Assembly (NCBI RefSeq): GCF_009811415.1
Contig: NZ_BLIG01000050.1
Coordinates: forward strand, 36,094-100,093
Source: Alteromonas sp. KUL106
GTDB taxonomy: Bacteria; Pseudomonadota; Gammaproteobacteria; Enterobacterales; Alteromonadaceae
Reading direction: 5' to 3'
DNA: 64,000 bases
The notes beneath the pieces are model-generated. The model was given only the letters and a program-made list of their open reading frames with translations. It was not told where the DNA came from and ran no database searches. The position numbers and the translations under genes are program-made. Each line of letters starts with the position of its first letter. The first letter of the stretch is position 1. Below are positions 1 through 9,016 of the stretch, one piece after another.

Positions 1-74
1 TCGCCCTGCACTTCCCCACCTACATGTTTGGCAAGCTCATCCAAACTGTATGTGCGTTTATTCATAGCGGTCAT
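1..74 (-). CDS. Partial gene start, possibly LpxD-like N-terminus
   Basis: Only the first 24 codons are inside the window; the gene runs off the left edge on the minus strand. The visible protein starts MTAMNKRTYSLDELAKHVGG and continues EVQG. The pattern YSLxELAxxxGGEVxGD resembles the N-terminal uridine-binding domain of LpxD-type acyltransferases (UDP-3-O-acylglucosamine N-acyltransferase, lipid A synthesis). Two in-frame ATGs exist (74 and 65); AGGT lies about 8 nt before the first. Family assignment is an inference from very little sequence. Confidence 0.35.
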   Translation of the reverse strand, partial: MTAMNKRTYSLDELAKHVGGEVQG

Positions 75-591
75 CTTAATTACCTGTTCAAAGATATGCA
101 TGTGTTGAGTTTACCGCTCTGGGGCCGTTCTTTTTCGTTTTAAGCTTCCCCAGAAGCACATGTTTACTCACTTTTATGAAATTAAGTTTACATCAAATCG
201 TCTTGCCAACCGACGCATAAATCAATCTTTTTAGTGTGAGCGCTCAAAATATCATCAAGCACGAAAACACCCAGCGTAAATGGCAAGGGCCTCTTGACCT
301 TTGCTGTACATTTTTACAGCGGCAGGCGCACCATTTATACCAGTCCGCATAGATATTACCCACTTAGTAAGACTTAACATGTTCGTTATCGCGGCATGTT
401 ACTGCAGGTTTAGTGGGTCGACATCAAAGTGACACAACAAACACCAATAGCCCCTAGCACAAACGACCCTGTTACGAGTAGAATATGGCGCAAATAGGAC
501 GTGTTGAACTTTACCGCCGATTTCTGTGCATTACAGTTCAACACGGCTTATATACTTTTTAATTTTCACCGCTTTCTCAGCGAGGATAAGC
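75..591. other. Intergenic region before ettA
   Basis: No convincing gene is present. The stretch holds a palindrome of LexA-box form CTGT-N8-ACAG at 304-319 and a truncated copy of the 168-bp repeat at 335-441. The ettA promoter presumably lies in the last 100 bp but was not pinned down. A possible -35 TTGAAC is near 503. Confidence 0.5.
335..441 (-). repeat. Truncated copy of 168-bp MITE-like repeat
   Basis: The stretch begins TTATACCAGTCCGCATAGAT and continues with blocks matching the reverse complement of the repeats at 54324-54491 and 60015-60182: CCCACT, ATGTTCGT, ATCGCGGC, and GTGACACAACAAA at its end. Homology stops at about 441, where the other copies continue for about 60 bp. It is therefore inverted relative to the other two and lacks one arm. 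Confidence 0.75.
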
Positions 592-2259
592 ATGGCTCAA
601 TACGTTTACAGTATGCACCGCGTGGGCAAGATCGTCCCACCAAACAGACACATTCTAAAAAACATTTCACTTAGCTTTTTCCCCGGCGCCAAAATTGGTG
701 TGCTAGGTCTAAACGGCGCAGGTAAATCAACCTTGCTTCGCATTATGGCCGGTGTCGATACCGATATTGAAGGTGAAGCACGTCCTCAGCCTGGGCTTAA
801 AGTAGGTTACCTTCCTCAGGAGCCTCAGCTTGATGAAAGCAAAGATGTCCGCGGCAATATCGAAGAAGCAGTAGCTGACGTGAAATACGCATTGACTCGA
901 CTTGACGAAGTGTACGCGGCGTACGCAGAAGCGGATGCCGATTTCGATGCTCTTGCAAAAGAACAAGGTGAGCTAGAAGCGGTTATCCAGGCTAAAGACG
1001 GTCACAACTTAGAAAATGCGCTAGAGCGCGCAGCCGATGCACTTCGTCTTCCACCATGGGATGCCGACGTGAGCAAGTTATCCGGTGGTGAACGCCGCCG
1101 CGTAGCACTATGCCGCCTGCTTCTCGAGAAGCCTGAAATGTTGCTTCTTGACGAACCAACTAACCACTTGGATGCAGAATCAGTAGCATGGCTGGAGCGC
1201 TTCCTTCATGACTATGAAGGTACTGTAGTTGCGATTACCCACGATAGATATTTCCTTGACAACGTAGCGGGTTGGATTCTAGAACTTGACCGCGGTGAGG
1301 GTATTCCATGGGAAGGTAACTACTCTTCGTGGTTGGAACAAAAAGAAAACCGACTAGAGCAAGAAGAACGCACCGAAACGGCCCGTATGAAGAGCATGAA
1401 ACAGGAACTTGAGTGGGTGCGCTCAAATCCAAAAGGTCGTCATGCCAAGAGTAAGGCGCGTATGGCCCGCTTTGAAGAACTATCTACCAGCGATTATCAA
1501 AAGCGTAACGAAACCAATGAGCTTTTCATCCCACCAGGTGAACGCTTGGGTGACAAGGTTATTGAAGTAAGTAACCTTAAAAAGTCTTATGGCGACCGCG
1601 TACTTATCGATGACTTAACGTTTAAAGTGCCCAAGGGTGCCATTGTAGGTATCGTTGGTCCTAACGGCGCAGGTAAATCAACCTTATTCAGAATGCTTAC
1701 CGGTGCTGAGCAACCTGATTCAGGAACCATTGACCTAGGTGAAACTGTTCAGATTGCCGCCGTGGAACAGTTCCGCGACCACATGAACGAAAATAACACC
1801 GTGTGGAAAGAGATTTCTGACGAGCAGGACATTATTCGCATTGGTAACTTTGAGATTAACAGCCGCGCATACTGCAGCCGATTTAACTTTAAAGGTACCG
1901 ATCAGCAGAAGTTTATCAAAGACTTGTCAGGTGGTGAGCGCAACCGTGTACACCTTGCAAAACTGCTTAAAGCAGGCGGCAACGTGTTGCTGCTGGATGA
2001 GCCAACCAACGACCTAGACGTAGAAACACTTCGCGCCTTAGAAAACGCATTGTTGGAGTTCCCTGGCTGCGCAATGGTTATTTCGCACGACCGTTGGTTC
2101 CTAGACCGTGTTGCCACACACATCATGGACTATCGCGACGAAGGGAATATTAACTTCTTCGAAGGTAACTACTCAGACTACGAGAGTTGGTTAAAGCAAG
2201 AGTTCGGTCAGGATATTGTTGAGCCGCACCGCCTTAAATATAAGCGTATGGCTAAGTAA
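592..2259 (+). CDS. ettA: Energy-dependent translational throttle EttA (ABC-F)
   Basis: An ABC-F ATPase that binds the ribosomal E site and gates entry into elongation according to ATP/ADP ratio (family knowledge). The 555-aa protein has two ABC cassettes: Walker A GLNGAGKST, signature LSGGERRR and LLLDEPTNHLD in the first, and GPNGAGKST, LSGGERNR and LLLDEPTNDLD in the second. A charged linker with lysine/arginine-rich segments lies between them. The start is MAQYVYSMHRVGK, preceded by GAGGATAAGC; this gives the same length as E. coli EttA. A longer frame from 526 adds 22 residues unlike the family and is rejected. The gene is monocistronic, ending in a strong terminator. Confidence 0.97.
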   Translation: MAQYVYSMHRVGKIVPPNRHILKNISLSFFPGAKIGVLGLNGAGKSTLLRIMAGVDTDIEGEARPQPGLKVGYLPQEPQLDESKDVRGNIEEAVADVKYALTRLDEVYAAYAEADADFDALAKEQGELEAVIQAKDGHNLENALERAADALRLPPWDADVSKLSGGERRRVALCRLLLEKPEMLLLDEPTNHLDAESVAWLERFLHDYEGTVVAITHDRYFLDNVAGWILELDRGEGIPWEGNYSSWLEQKENRLEQEERTETARMKSMKQELEWVRSNPKGRHAKSKARMARFEELSTSDYQKRNETNELFIPPGERLGDKVIEVSNLKKSYGDRVLIDDLTFKVPKGAIVGIVGPNGAGKSTLFRMLTGAEQPDSGTIDLGETVQIAAVEQFRDHMNENNTVWKEISDEQDIIRIGNFEINSRAYCSRFNFKGTDQQKFIKDLSGGERNRVHLAKLLKAGGNVLLLDEPTNDLDVETLRALENALLEFPGCAMVISHDRWFLDRVATHIMDYRDEGNINFFEGNYSDYESWLKQEFGQDIVEPHRLKYKRMAK

Positions 2260-2299
2260 CAAGAAATCAACACGCCCTAGGTATACCGAAAATAACACC

Positions 2300-2335
2300 A
2301 AGGGCCTTAATCATAAATTAAGGCCCTTTTTATTT
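2300..2335 (+). terminator. Rho-independent terminator of ettA
   Basis: A perfect 12-bp stem, AAGGGCCTTAAT (2300-2311) with ATTAAGGCCCTT (2317-2328), has a 5-nt loop and is followed by TTTTTATTT. It lies 40 nt after the ettA stop. Confidence 0.93.
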
Positions 2336-2407
2336 AACGGCTTTCATTGCGAACGAGCGTAATTTAGCCAATACTGACAGCGTATACGTATAGCAGGTGA
2401 AAAATTA

Positions 2408-2815
2408 ATGACCGATAAGCGCCAATTTCAACGTGTGTCGCTAAATGTAAATGGCAGACTGACCCACAACGATATTAGTATCGATGTGATAGTGAGTGAT
2501 GTTTCACTGCAGGGCATCAAGCTTCTGGCCACAGAAACAGCGCTGTTGAACCTACCTTTCGATAGCCACGAACCTTATGTCGCTACGTTCATGGCAAACG
2601 AAGACAGCCCCGTGATTACACTTTATATTTCGCAGTTATACCGCCATGCTGATAGTCGAAAAGAGAGGGTATCGCTCGGTTGTAAAGTCGAGCGCATGGA
2701 TGTAGACAGCATTAGTGCCCTTCGCCGTCTAATTACCTTAAACAGCGAAGACGCCAGCATTGAAGAAAAAGATTTAAACGCATTAGTTAATGCAGTTTAT
2801 CAAGAAGCGCATTAA
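2408..2815 (+). CDS. Small PilZ-domain protein, putative c-di-GMP receptor
   Basis: This 135-aa single-domain protein carries both PilZ c-di-GMP signatures: RxxxR as RQFQR at residues 5-9, and the D/NxSxxG motif as DVSLQG near residue 35. PilZ proteins bind cyclic di-GMP and modulate motility, pili or exopolysaccharide; the specific target here is unknown. AGGTGA precedes the ATG by about 8 nt. It stands alone between the ettA terminator and convergent radA. The last 30 residues are acidic and look like a helical tail. Confidence 0.9.
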   Translation: MTDKRQFQRVSLNVNGRLTHNDISIDVIVSDVSLQGIKLLATETALLNLPFDSHEPYVATFMANEDSPVITLYISQLYRHADSRKERVSLGCKVERMDVDSISALRRLITLNSEDASIEEKDLNALVNAVYQEAH

Positions 2816-2937
2816 TAGATACGCCTTTTCATAAGTATCTGCTACACAAGTCCCGCTTGCCTGGTTGTCACGTCATTGTGCATTATGGTTTTACGCCTTC
2901 CGCAAAGCTTGGGGGATTCCGGCACAGACGAATAGCC

Positions 2938-4305
2938 CTACTCTAGCGCATCGAGCGCTTCAGATAGCCTTGCCACCGGCACCACTGTCATGCCATTGAT
3001 AGGCTGTTTTGGTGCATTCGCTTTTGGTACGATAGCGCGTTTAAAGCCATGTTTGGCCGCCTCAACAATGCGTTCGATACCATTTGGAACAGGACGTATC
3101 TCACCAGCCAAGCCCACTTCTCCAAATACTATCAATTCTTTAGGTAGTGAACGGTTTCTAAAGCTAGAAATCATAGCCAATAATAGCGCAAGGTCAGCAC
3201 TTGTCTCTGAAACCCGAACGCCACCAACCACGTTTACGAAGACATCTTGATCGTTCATCTGTACGTTACCATGACGATGGAGCACGGCTAAAAGCATTGA
3301 AAGACGATTCTGGTCGAGGCCAACCGCGATACGTCGAGGGTTGGACATCTGCGAGTAATCAACCAGGGCTTGTATTTCCACCAACAAAGGCCGCGTGCCT
3401 TCCCAAATGACCATTACGCTAGACCCAGGCGTTTCATTGTCACCTCGGCTTAAAAAAATGGCAGAGGGATTACTGACTTCTTTTAACCCTTTTTCTGTCA
3501 TAGCAAATACGCCAAGTTCATTGACCGCGCCAAAACGGTTTTTATGACTGCGTAAAGTACGGTATCGCCCGTCGCTTTCCCCCTCCAGCATCATGGAGCT
3601 ATCAATACAGTGCTCAAGCACCTTAGGGCCGGCTAAGTTTCCGTCCTTAGTCACATGACCAACGATAAACATGGCGATATGATTTTGCTTAGCGAAGCGC
3701 GTCAAATATGCCGCGCTTTCTCGCACTTGTGAGACGCTCCCCGGCGCAGATTGGACATCTGAAACGTGCATAACTTGAATTGAGTCGATAACCATAATCT
3801 TAGGCTTTTTCGTGAGCGCTAAATCACAAATAGTTTCCACGTTGGTTTCGGCTAACATCATCAATTTGTCATCAGGAAGATTTAATCGCTTTGCGCGCAT
3901 GGCCACTTGCTGAAGTGACTCTTCCCCTGTGACATAGAGAGCGGTTTCATGTTTCGCCATCTGACACATAACTTGAAGCAAAAGTGTGCTCTTACCCGCA
4001 CCAGGCGACCCACCAATAAGCATAGCTGCGCCAGGAACTATTCCGCCACCGAGCACTCTATCAAGTTCTTTAAACGTTGACGTAAATCGCGGCAGCGACG
4101 CTAAGTCTATCGTGTTCAGAGTTTCAATTTTTGCCGCGGTTTGTCCTGCATATCCTGACGTTGTTTGTCGAGCGACACTTTTGGCACTTGCGACGACAAA
4201 CTCACTTATCGTGTTCCACGCTTTACACTCTGAGCATTGCCCTTGCCATCGAGGGAACTCTGCGCCGCAATCAGAACACACATAAGCAGTTTTACGTTTT
4301 GCCAT
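2938..4305 (-). CDS. radA: DNA repair protein RadA
   Basis: A RecA-like branch-migration ATPase of recombinational repair. The 455-aa protein has an N-terminal four-cysteine zinc finger (C10, C13, C24, C27), Walker A GGSPGAGKST near residue 98, and the RadA-specific KNRFG motif near residue 255. A C-terminal Lon-protease-like domain lacks proteolytic function in this family. Length matches E. coli RadA (460 aa). It is divergent from the large PilZ gene. The radA - PilZ - serB neighbourhood resembles that of Vibrio and Shewanella (from memory). Confidence 0.97.
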   Translation of the reverse strand: MAKRKTAYVCSDCGAEFPRWQGQCSECKAWNTISEFVVASAKSVARQTTSGYAGQTAAKIETLNTIDLASLPRFTSTFKELDRVLGGGIVPGAAMLIGGSPGAGKSTLLLQVMCQMAKHETALYVTGEESLQQVAMRAKRLNLPDDKLMMLAETNVETICDLALTKKPKIMVIDSIQVMHVSDVQSAPGSVSQVRESAAYLTRFAKQNHIAMFIVGHVTKDGNLAGPKVLEHCIDSSMMLEGESDGRYRTLRSHKNRFGAVNELGVFAMTEKGLKEVSNPSAIFLSRGDNETPGSSVMVIWEGTRPLLVEIQALVDYSQMSNPRRIAVGLDQNRLSMLLAVLHRHGNVQMNDQDVFVNVVGGVRVSETSADLALLLAMISSFRNRSLPKELIVFGEVGLAGEIRPVPNGIERIVEAAKHGFKRAIVPKANAPKQPINGMTVVPVARLSEALDALE

Positions 4306-4493
4306 ATTTCAGTATTATCCAATGCCTAAAAAGGGTATTCTAACATGCCATACAAGGGAATTAATCAGAAACCTAAACCTAAGTTTTACTTACAGATTAC
4401 GCCGAAAGTATTAACCGTTTTCGGGTTAATGTGTTTTGCTGATTGGCCGATAAAAACTAGAATAGTGAAAATTAAGAGTAAAGTTGCGCCTTC

Positions 4494-7019
4494 ATGAGTC
4501 AAGATTTAAAGCAATACGCTGACATAATTGAACAATTAAAACCTATGGTTAATGAACCTGAGTTTAATCAAGTGTTGCTTCAAATAGCTTCGGATGTGCC
4601 GAAAGAGAAACGCTTCTTGATAAAAATGGAAGTGAAGCGTTTAGCCAAACCTTGTATGCGCACTATTGATTTGAGAGGGCATGTAGATGGCAAATGCAGA
4701 AAGTATGTGCATGAAGGACGAAGCCACTATATGGACGACATTGCTGTTGATAAGTTTGAAGAGCAACTGCGGGTATTCGGGCGTTACACCTATGGCGTAT
4801 ACGAAGCAGTTCAAAACACGGAAAACAACTTCCGTTTATTAAGGGAAAAAGAGTTAGCGCAAGAAATCGCTAATAAAGATAACCCTTCAGCGCAAAAGCG
4901 CTCCGCCGTTTTAGAGCAATTCAAAGTCCCCACTGTCAACCTTTTAGATTATAGCCAGCGCAATACAGAGCGAATGAACTTTGCGGTAGCTGTTGAAATT
5001 GTAAATAGCGCAAATCAATCAATGCGAGGATTGAGCGTTGATATCTCTCTTGAAGGGCTACAGATAAAGCTCTCGAAAGATGCGTTTTTTAAAACTGGCG
5101 AAAAACTCTTTATCTATTTCAGAGGGTTAGAAAATGAGTTTGCCATGGACAAGAAAAATGGCATCGCTTATACGCTTGTTAAAATAATTACAAAGAACGA
5201 TATTAACTACCTGGCGTTACAGAGAGACCAAGACGTTCCAAACCCTGCTTTTGATAAGTTTCTAGAAAGCTTTATACACGGCAACAAGCGCCGCTATAAA
5301 GTGAACATGAACAATACGTTGGAAGCAATCACAAGCAAAACGTGTGAGCAGTTTTTCTCCCCACGCAGCCCCACGCTTCCTGTATTCATCGACGCTGTTA
5401 ACAATGCGCTAATACCGCGTTTTGCCATGGCCAACGAGGTAAACAGAGAAATCGTCCAGTATTGGCAAGATGAAGAAGACAACTGCCGATTGAATTTTCT
5501 TTTGACACAGGAGCGGCTTCTTCGGCTTCTCGATAAGTCTGAAGAAATGCGTGAAATGTTTGTTTTCAGCTTTACGCATTTACACGGTGATAAAGTATAT
5601 TTTTACTCTGCCTCCTTCGAAGAGCTTATGCAGAAAGATATGCTATTTCGTGTGTTTTTAGGTTTTGGCTCTAGAAAAGCAAGTTGGCGAGTCTATAAAG
5701 TAACGCTCACCGACATGAACCCTGAACAAGCCCATATTCCTCTCTCCATTCCGGATTCAGTTGGAAACAAGGTTAAAAAGCTCAACTCACCGCCTTCAGC
5801 GAGATTGATGTCGAAACTTAAAAACTTGCAGTTTTTGGCACATATCACAGACGTCACGTCTGTAACTGCCCAAGAAACATACAGCGAGTTTAAATTCAAT
5901 CGCGGCGATCTAACCCATTTGCGTCACTTCGGGCACCCTCGTAACCGCGCTCCATCCGATATCCAAATTGTGCGTTTCAAGTATGAAGAGCAGCGCATAG
6001 AAAGCCGCTATCAACTGAGAACACAAGTTGAAGCACGCTTCAATAATGAGGATACGGTACACAAGGGTGTCAGCGAAGATATTTCCGTGCATGGTCTGGG
6101 GCTCAGAATAGAGTTGAGCAAGGAATACAAAGGAAACTTAGAAGGTAAAGTGGAAGTCGCCTTCCCTCGCCTCCAAGAAATTTCAAATTCTTTCGACGTT
6201 ATGCACCTGCAATATGAAATCATCTACCACAATGTTGATAAGAATATTTTGCATTTAAAGACGATGCCTGGTGATGAGGGAAAGTCCGCCCGTACTTTTT
6301 TTGAAGAGTTGATTAGAAAGAACAAAGCCAAATTAAAAGTAGAAAGTGACGAAGAAACGGTGCCTGGTATTGGTCAGGCACTTCGCTGCATTAATGCGAG
6401 AAATGCCACGTCTCTATCATTTTTGATGAGTAAAGAAGGCGTTCGCTATACGCCTCAGGCCTGCATTATCGGCAAGCAAGATGAACGGATAACAAACTTA
6501 ACGACACAATACGCTGAACGAGGAAAAGTTAACTTAGAATTCTTGTTTAGAGATCGAAAACAAGACTCTCCTTTTGTTCAAAGCGGGATAAAAGCCGTCA
6601 AGCTTGAAAATATGCCGCTACGGCAGGAGCTTTTTGTCTCGTTTGATGCGTCTCAAAAAGACCCCCGCATGGCAATAATTCCGCGCTATTCAGACAAGTT
6701 TGAAAGTAACGAACAACGTCGTGCTTTTATAAGAGATGCGATGACACGGGGCCAGTTCATAGCAATCCATGTGATGTTAACCACCACAGGGAAACCTGAT
6801 ATGAGCTTACTTCAAACTGAAATAAACTATGTCACCATGTACGCTGTGCATCGCGCTCGTGAACTAGAGAAAAAATTATGGAGCTTTGCTGCATGCTCTC
6901 ACCTTGTCGATGTGACAGATGAAGTGCTCATAAGACACGGCTTCTCAAGAGAAGATATTACCGCAAATAAGACCCTGAAAAGCGTGACATCTGAACAAAT
7001 TGTTTTAAACAATGCATAG
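4494..7019 (+). CDS. Large protein with two PilZ domains (PlzE-like)
   Basis: An 841-aa cytoplasmic protein with no signal peptide or membrane segment. Two complete PilZ signatures are visible: RNTER (R156/R160) with DISLEG at 183-188, and RIESR (about R501/R505) with DISVHG at about 528-533. Both should bind c-di-GMP by family rules. The segments before and between them (about 1-140, 230-480 and 590-841) match no domain I recognise and may be degenerate PilZ/YcgR-like folds. Its position between radA and serB matches V. cholerae PlzE as I recall it, so orthology is likely but unproven. Output function is unknown. Confidence 0.85.
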   Translation: MSQDLKQYADIIEQLKPMVNEPEFNQVLLQIASDVPKEKRFLIKMEVKRLAKPCMRTIDLRGHVDGKCRKYVHEGRSHYMDDIAVDKFEEQLRVFGRYTYGVYEAVQNTENNFRLLREKELAQEIANKDNPSAQKRSAVLEQFKVPTVNLLDYSQRNTERMNFAVAVEIVNSANQSMRGLSVDISLEGLQIKLSKDAFFKTGEKLFIYFRGLENEFAMDKKNGIAYTLVKIITKNDINYLALQRDQDVPNPAFDKFLESFIHGNKRRYKVNMNNTLEAITSKTCEQFFSPRSPTLPVFIDAVNNALIPRFAMANEVNREIVQYWQDEEDNCRLNFLLTQERLLRLLDKSEEMREMFVFSFTHLHGDKVYFYSASFEELMQKDMLFRVFLGFGSRKASWRVYKVTLTDMNPEQAHIPLSIPDSVGNKVKKLNSPPSARLMSKLKNLQFLAHITDVTSVTAQETYSEFKFNRGDLTHLRHFGHPRNRAPSDIQIVRFKYEEQRIESRYQLRTQVEARFNNEDTVHKGVSEDISVHGLGLRIELSKEYKGNLEGKVEVAFPRLQEISNSFDVMHLQYEIIYHNVDKNILHLKTMPGDEGKSARTFFEELIRKNKAKLKVESDEETVPGIGQALRCINARNATSLSFLMSKEGVRYTPQACIIGKQDERITNLTTQYAERGKVNLEFLFRDRKQDSPFVQSGIKAVKLENMPLRQELFVSFDASQKDPRMAIIPRYSDKFESNEQRRAFIRDAMTRGQFIAIHVMLTTTGKPDMSLLQTEINYVTMYAVHRARELEKKLWSFAACSHLVDVTDEVLIRHGFSREDITANKTLKSVTSEQIVLNNA

Positions 7020-7172
7020 CGGCACGCGTTAATTTCGAGTTGGTTTATCTCGCTCTAGGTATCGGTCAATGGAGGGTTAGCATTATAAGCTCCCCCTCCA
7101 GTGACGTTCGATTGAAAAAATCGATAAACGCGGGAAAACAACGACACAGTTAATTATCTATACGGACTGGTA

Positions 7173-8156
7173 TTATTTATCTAAAAAGTAAAGCAAGCTG
7201 TGCAGGCTACCGATACGTATTGCTACATCCGCTTTTTCATTTACCAATGGTTTGCCATGGCATGCCACACCTAATGCGGACTGCGCCATCATAACTAAAT
7301 CGTTAGCGCCATCGCCCATAGCAACTGTTTGAGATAATGGAATATCCCACTTCTCTGCGAGTGTCTTCACTGTTCTGGCTTTTACGTCGGCGTTAACTAT
7401 TTCACCTTCAACTTTTCCAGTGAGCTTCTCCCCCTCAACGGCGAGTATGTTGGATATGGCAAAGTCGAGTCCTAGCCTTTGCTTTAGATGATCAGCAAAG
7501 TAAGTGAAGCCACCCGACGCAATGGCGAGTTTCCAATTGGACTTTTTAAGCTCAGAAAGTAAACGTTGAATGCCTGGCATAATAGGTATGCTATCGCGAA
7601 TCTTATCAAGATGAGAAACAGGCACGCCCTCTAGGCACGCGACGCGGTGAATCAAACTGTCATTAAACGCAATTTCTCCACGCATCGCTTTCGCCGTCAC
7701 CTCGGCAACCTGCTCTCCTACCCCAGCCAGCTTTGCAATTTCATCGATACACTCTATTTCAATCACCGTGCTATCCATATCCATCACCAGCAAGCCTGGC
7801 TTAGACAGAGAAGGACGCGACAGCTGGAGCCCAATATCCACGTTGAAAGCGGAAGAAACGTCTCCTAGCAGCGGTTTAACATTTTCCAGGTCTGCGTGAT
7901 TAACCACGCCTCGAATTTCGATAACGTCATCACCTAAACACTGATGAAGATGATGAAAAGATAAACTTGATGCGTTAAACACGTCTGTTAATTTGTTTAA
8001 TACGCCTTTAACAATGTAAGGCGTAACGGCTTGCCCGATTATGGTTAACGTGTGTGTATAGGCGGTATTGTTATGAGAAGCATTGACACACTGTGAAAGC
8101 GAAGATGCTGTGTGCTGGTCATTGACGTTAAGATTCGAGAAAAGCGTGTTATTCAT
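7173..8156 (-). CDS. serB: Phosphoserine phosphatase SerB
   Basis: Last step of serine synthesis: dephosphorylates O-phosphoserine. HAD-superfamily motif I is DMDSTV (nucleophile D126, acid D128), followed by the SerB-typical ECIDEIA; motif II is ASGGFTYF and motif IV GDGANDLVM. The about 110-residue N-terminal extension corresponds to the ACT-like regulatory region of proteobacterial SerB. I start at MNNTLFSNL (327 aa, close to E. coli's 322). An upstream in-frame ATG at 8186 would add 10 residues and cannot be excluded. It is divergent from smp, as in E. coli. Confidence 0.95.
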   Translation of the reverse strand: MNNTLFSNLNVNDQHTASSLSQCVNASHNNTAYTHTLTIIGQAVTPYIVKGVLNKLTDVFNASSLSFHHLHQCLGDDVIEIRGVVNHADLENVKPLLGDVSSAFNVDIGLQLSRPSLSKPGLLVMDMDSTVIEIECIDEIAKLAGVGEQVAEVTAKAMRGEIAFNDSLIHRVACLEGVPVSHLDKIRDSIPIMPGIQRLLSELKKSNWKLAIASGGFTYFADHLKQRLGLDFAISNILAVEGEKLTGKVEGEIVNADVKARTVKTLAEKWDIPLSQTVAMGDGANDLVMMAQSALGVACHGKPLVNEKADVAIRIGSLHSLLYFLDK

Positions 8157-8295
8157 GGTGAAAACAGAAACTGCAAATATAAGCAAATGGTGCGCTAATG
8201 CTAACCAATTAGGCTAACTAATAAAATATCATCTTTAAAATTATTTAGAATTCCCCTACTGTTAGTGAAACGCTAAGACTTTATGGACATTTGAA

Positions 8296-8985
8296 TTGGA
8301 AGACGTGCTGAGTAAAGCAGCTATTTATAGTAAAAGTGACGCGCATTCTTTATATACAGTGCTAAAAAGACTTTTCCACACATTAATTGTCACCACAGTG
8401 CTAGCACTTATTGTGGTGTTACTGTTGTTGTTTCAGCAATATCAAAGCGACTGGCTGACTGTTCAAACCCGCTATTCGGGAGAAAGCATAGCAAGGCAAT
8501 ATGCGAAACTTTTACAGCCAGCATTCGGTGGTAAAGAAGTATCAAACTCGGCGTTAAGCTCAGGTGCGGATATTTCTCAACATCAAATCGACGATATAGA
8601 GGCGGTTGCTTCAGTCTTAGTTGAAGAACCGCATATATTGGCCCTATCGGTTTTTGATAAAGACGGGCGTTATATTGCGCCTCTGCCGAAGATAGACAGT
8701 GTGGTTGCGCTAAGCCAATCTCAGAATGTTACGCCACTGACTTATGTTGGTACAATTGAAAGTGACGATGGGAACTTACTGGGTTACGTAACTATCCATA
8801 TCGATACTCAAGCGGTGTTAGAAAGTCCGCTCACACTTCGTTATCAACTGGCTCTGATTGCAGGTATTTTGGTGTTTCTGGCGCTTGTTTTTGGTATTTA
8901 TCTTACGCGAGCATTTTACAAGTCCCGTCCTTGGTTCATCCAAGTCATAGAATCCAAAAAAAAGCACGTCAACCTCAAGAAATAG
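8296..8985 (+). CDS. smp: AhpA/YtjB (Smp) family membrane protein
   Basis: An inner-membrane protein with one transmembrane helix near residues 26-48, a periplasmic domain of about 130 residues, a second helix near 185-205 and a basic cytoplasmic tail. This topology, and the position divergent from serB, match E. coli YtjB/Smp (virulence-associated membrane protein family, function unresolved). The start is uncertain: the frame opens with TTG at 8296, and GTG at 8305 is an alternative. No ATG lies before the first membrane segment. Confidence 0.8.
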   Translation: MEDVLSKAAIYSKSDAHSLYTVLKRLFHTLIVTTVLALIVVLLLLFQQYQSDWLTVQTRYSGESIARQYAKLLQPAFGGKEVSNSALSSGADISQHQIDDIEAVASVLVEEPHILALSVFDKDGRYIAPLPKIDSVVALSQSQNVTPLTYVGTIESDDGNLLGYVTIHIDTQAVLESPLTLRYQLALIAGILVFLALVFGIYLTRAFYKSRPWFIQVIESKKKHVNLKK

Positions 8986-9016
8986 TTGATACGACCTCAA
9001 TGTATATGCAAGGCCG

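Noticed and set aside
526..591. 22-residue N-terminal extension of EttA
   Set aside because: The ATG at 592 has a good ribosome binding site and gives exactly the family length.
2990..3410. Plus-strand frames opposite radA (and similar frames opposite lepA, ileS, pilY1, clpX and lon)
   Set aside because: These are shadows of strongly supported genes on the other strand, with no domain or ribosome binding site of their own.
4345..4497. 50-codon plus-strand ORF ending in an ATGA overlap with the large PilZ gene
   Set aside because: The overlap is suggestive, but there is no ribosome binding site, the composition is unremarkable and the region is the radA/PilZ promoter gap.
7075..7115. Hairpin TGGAGGG...CCCTCCA after the large PilZ gene
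   Set aside because: Imperfect stem and no T-run on either strand, so I did not call a terminator.
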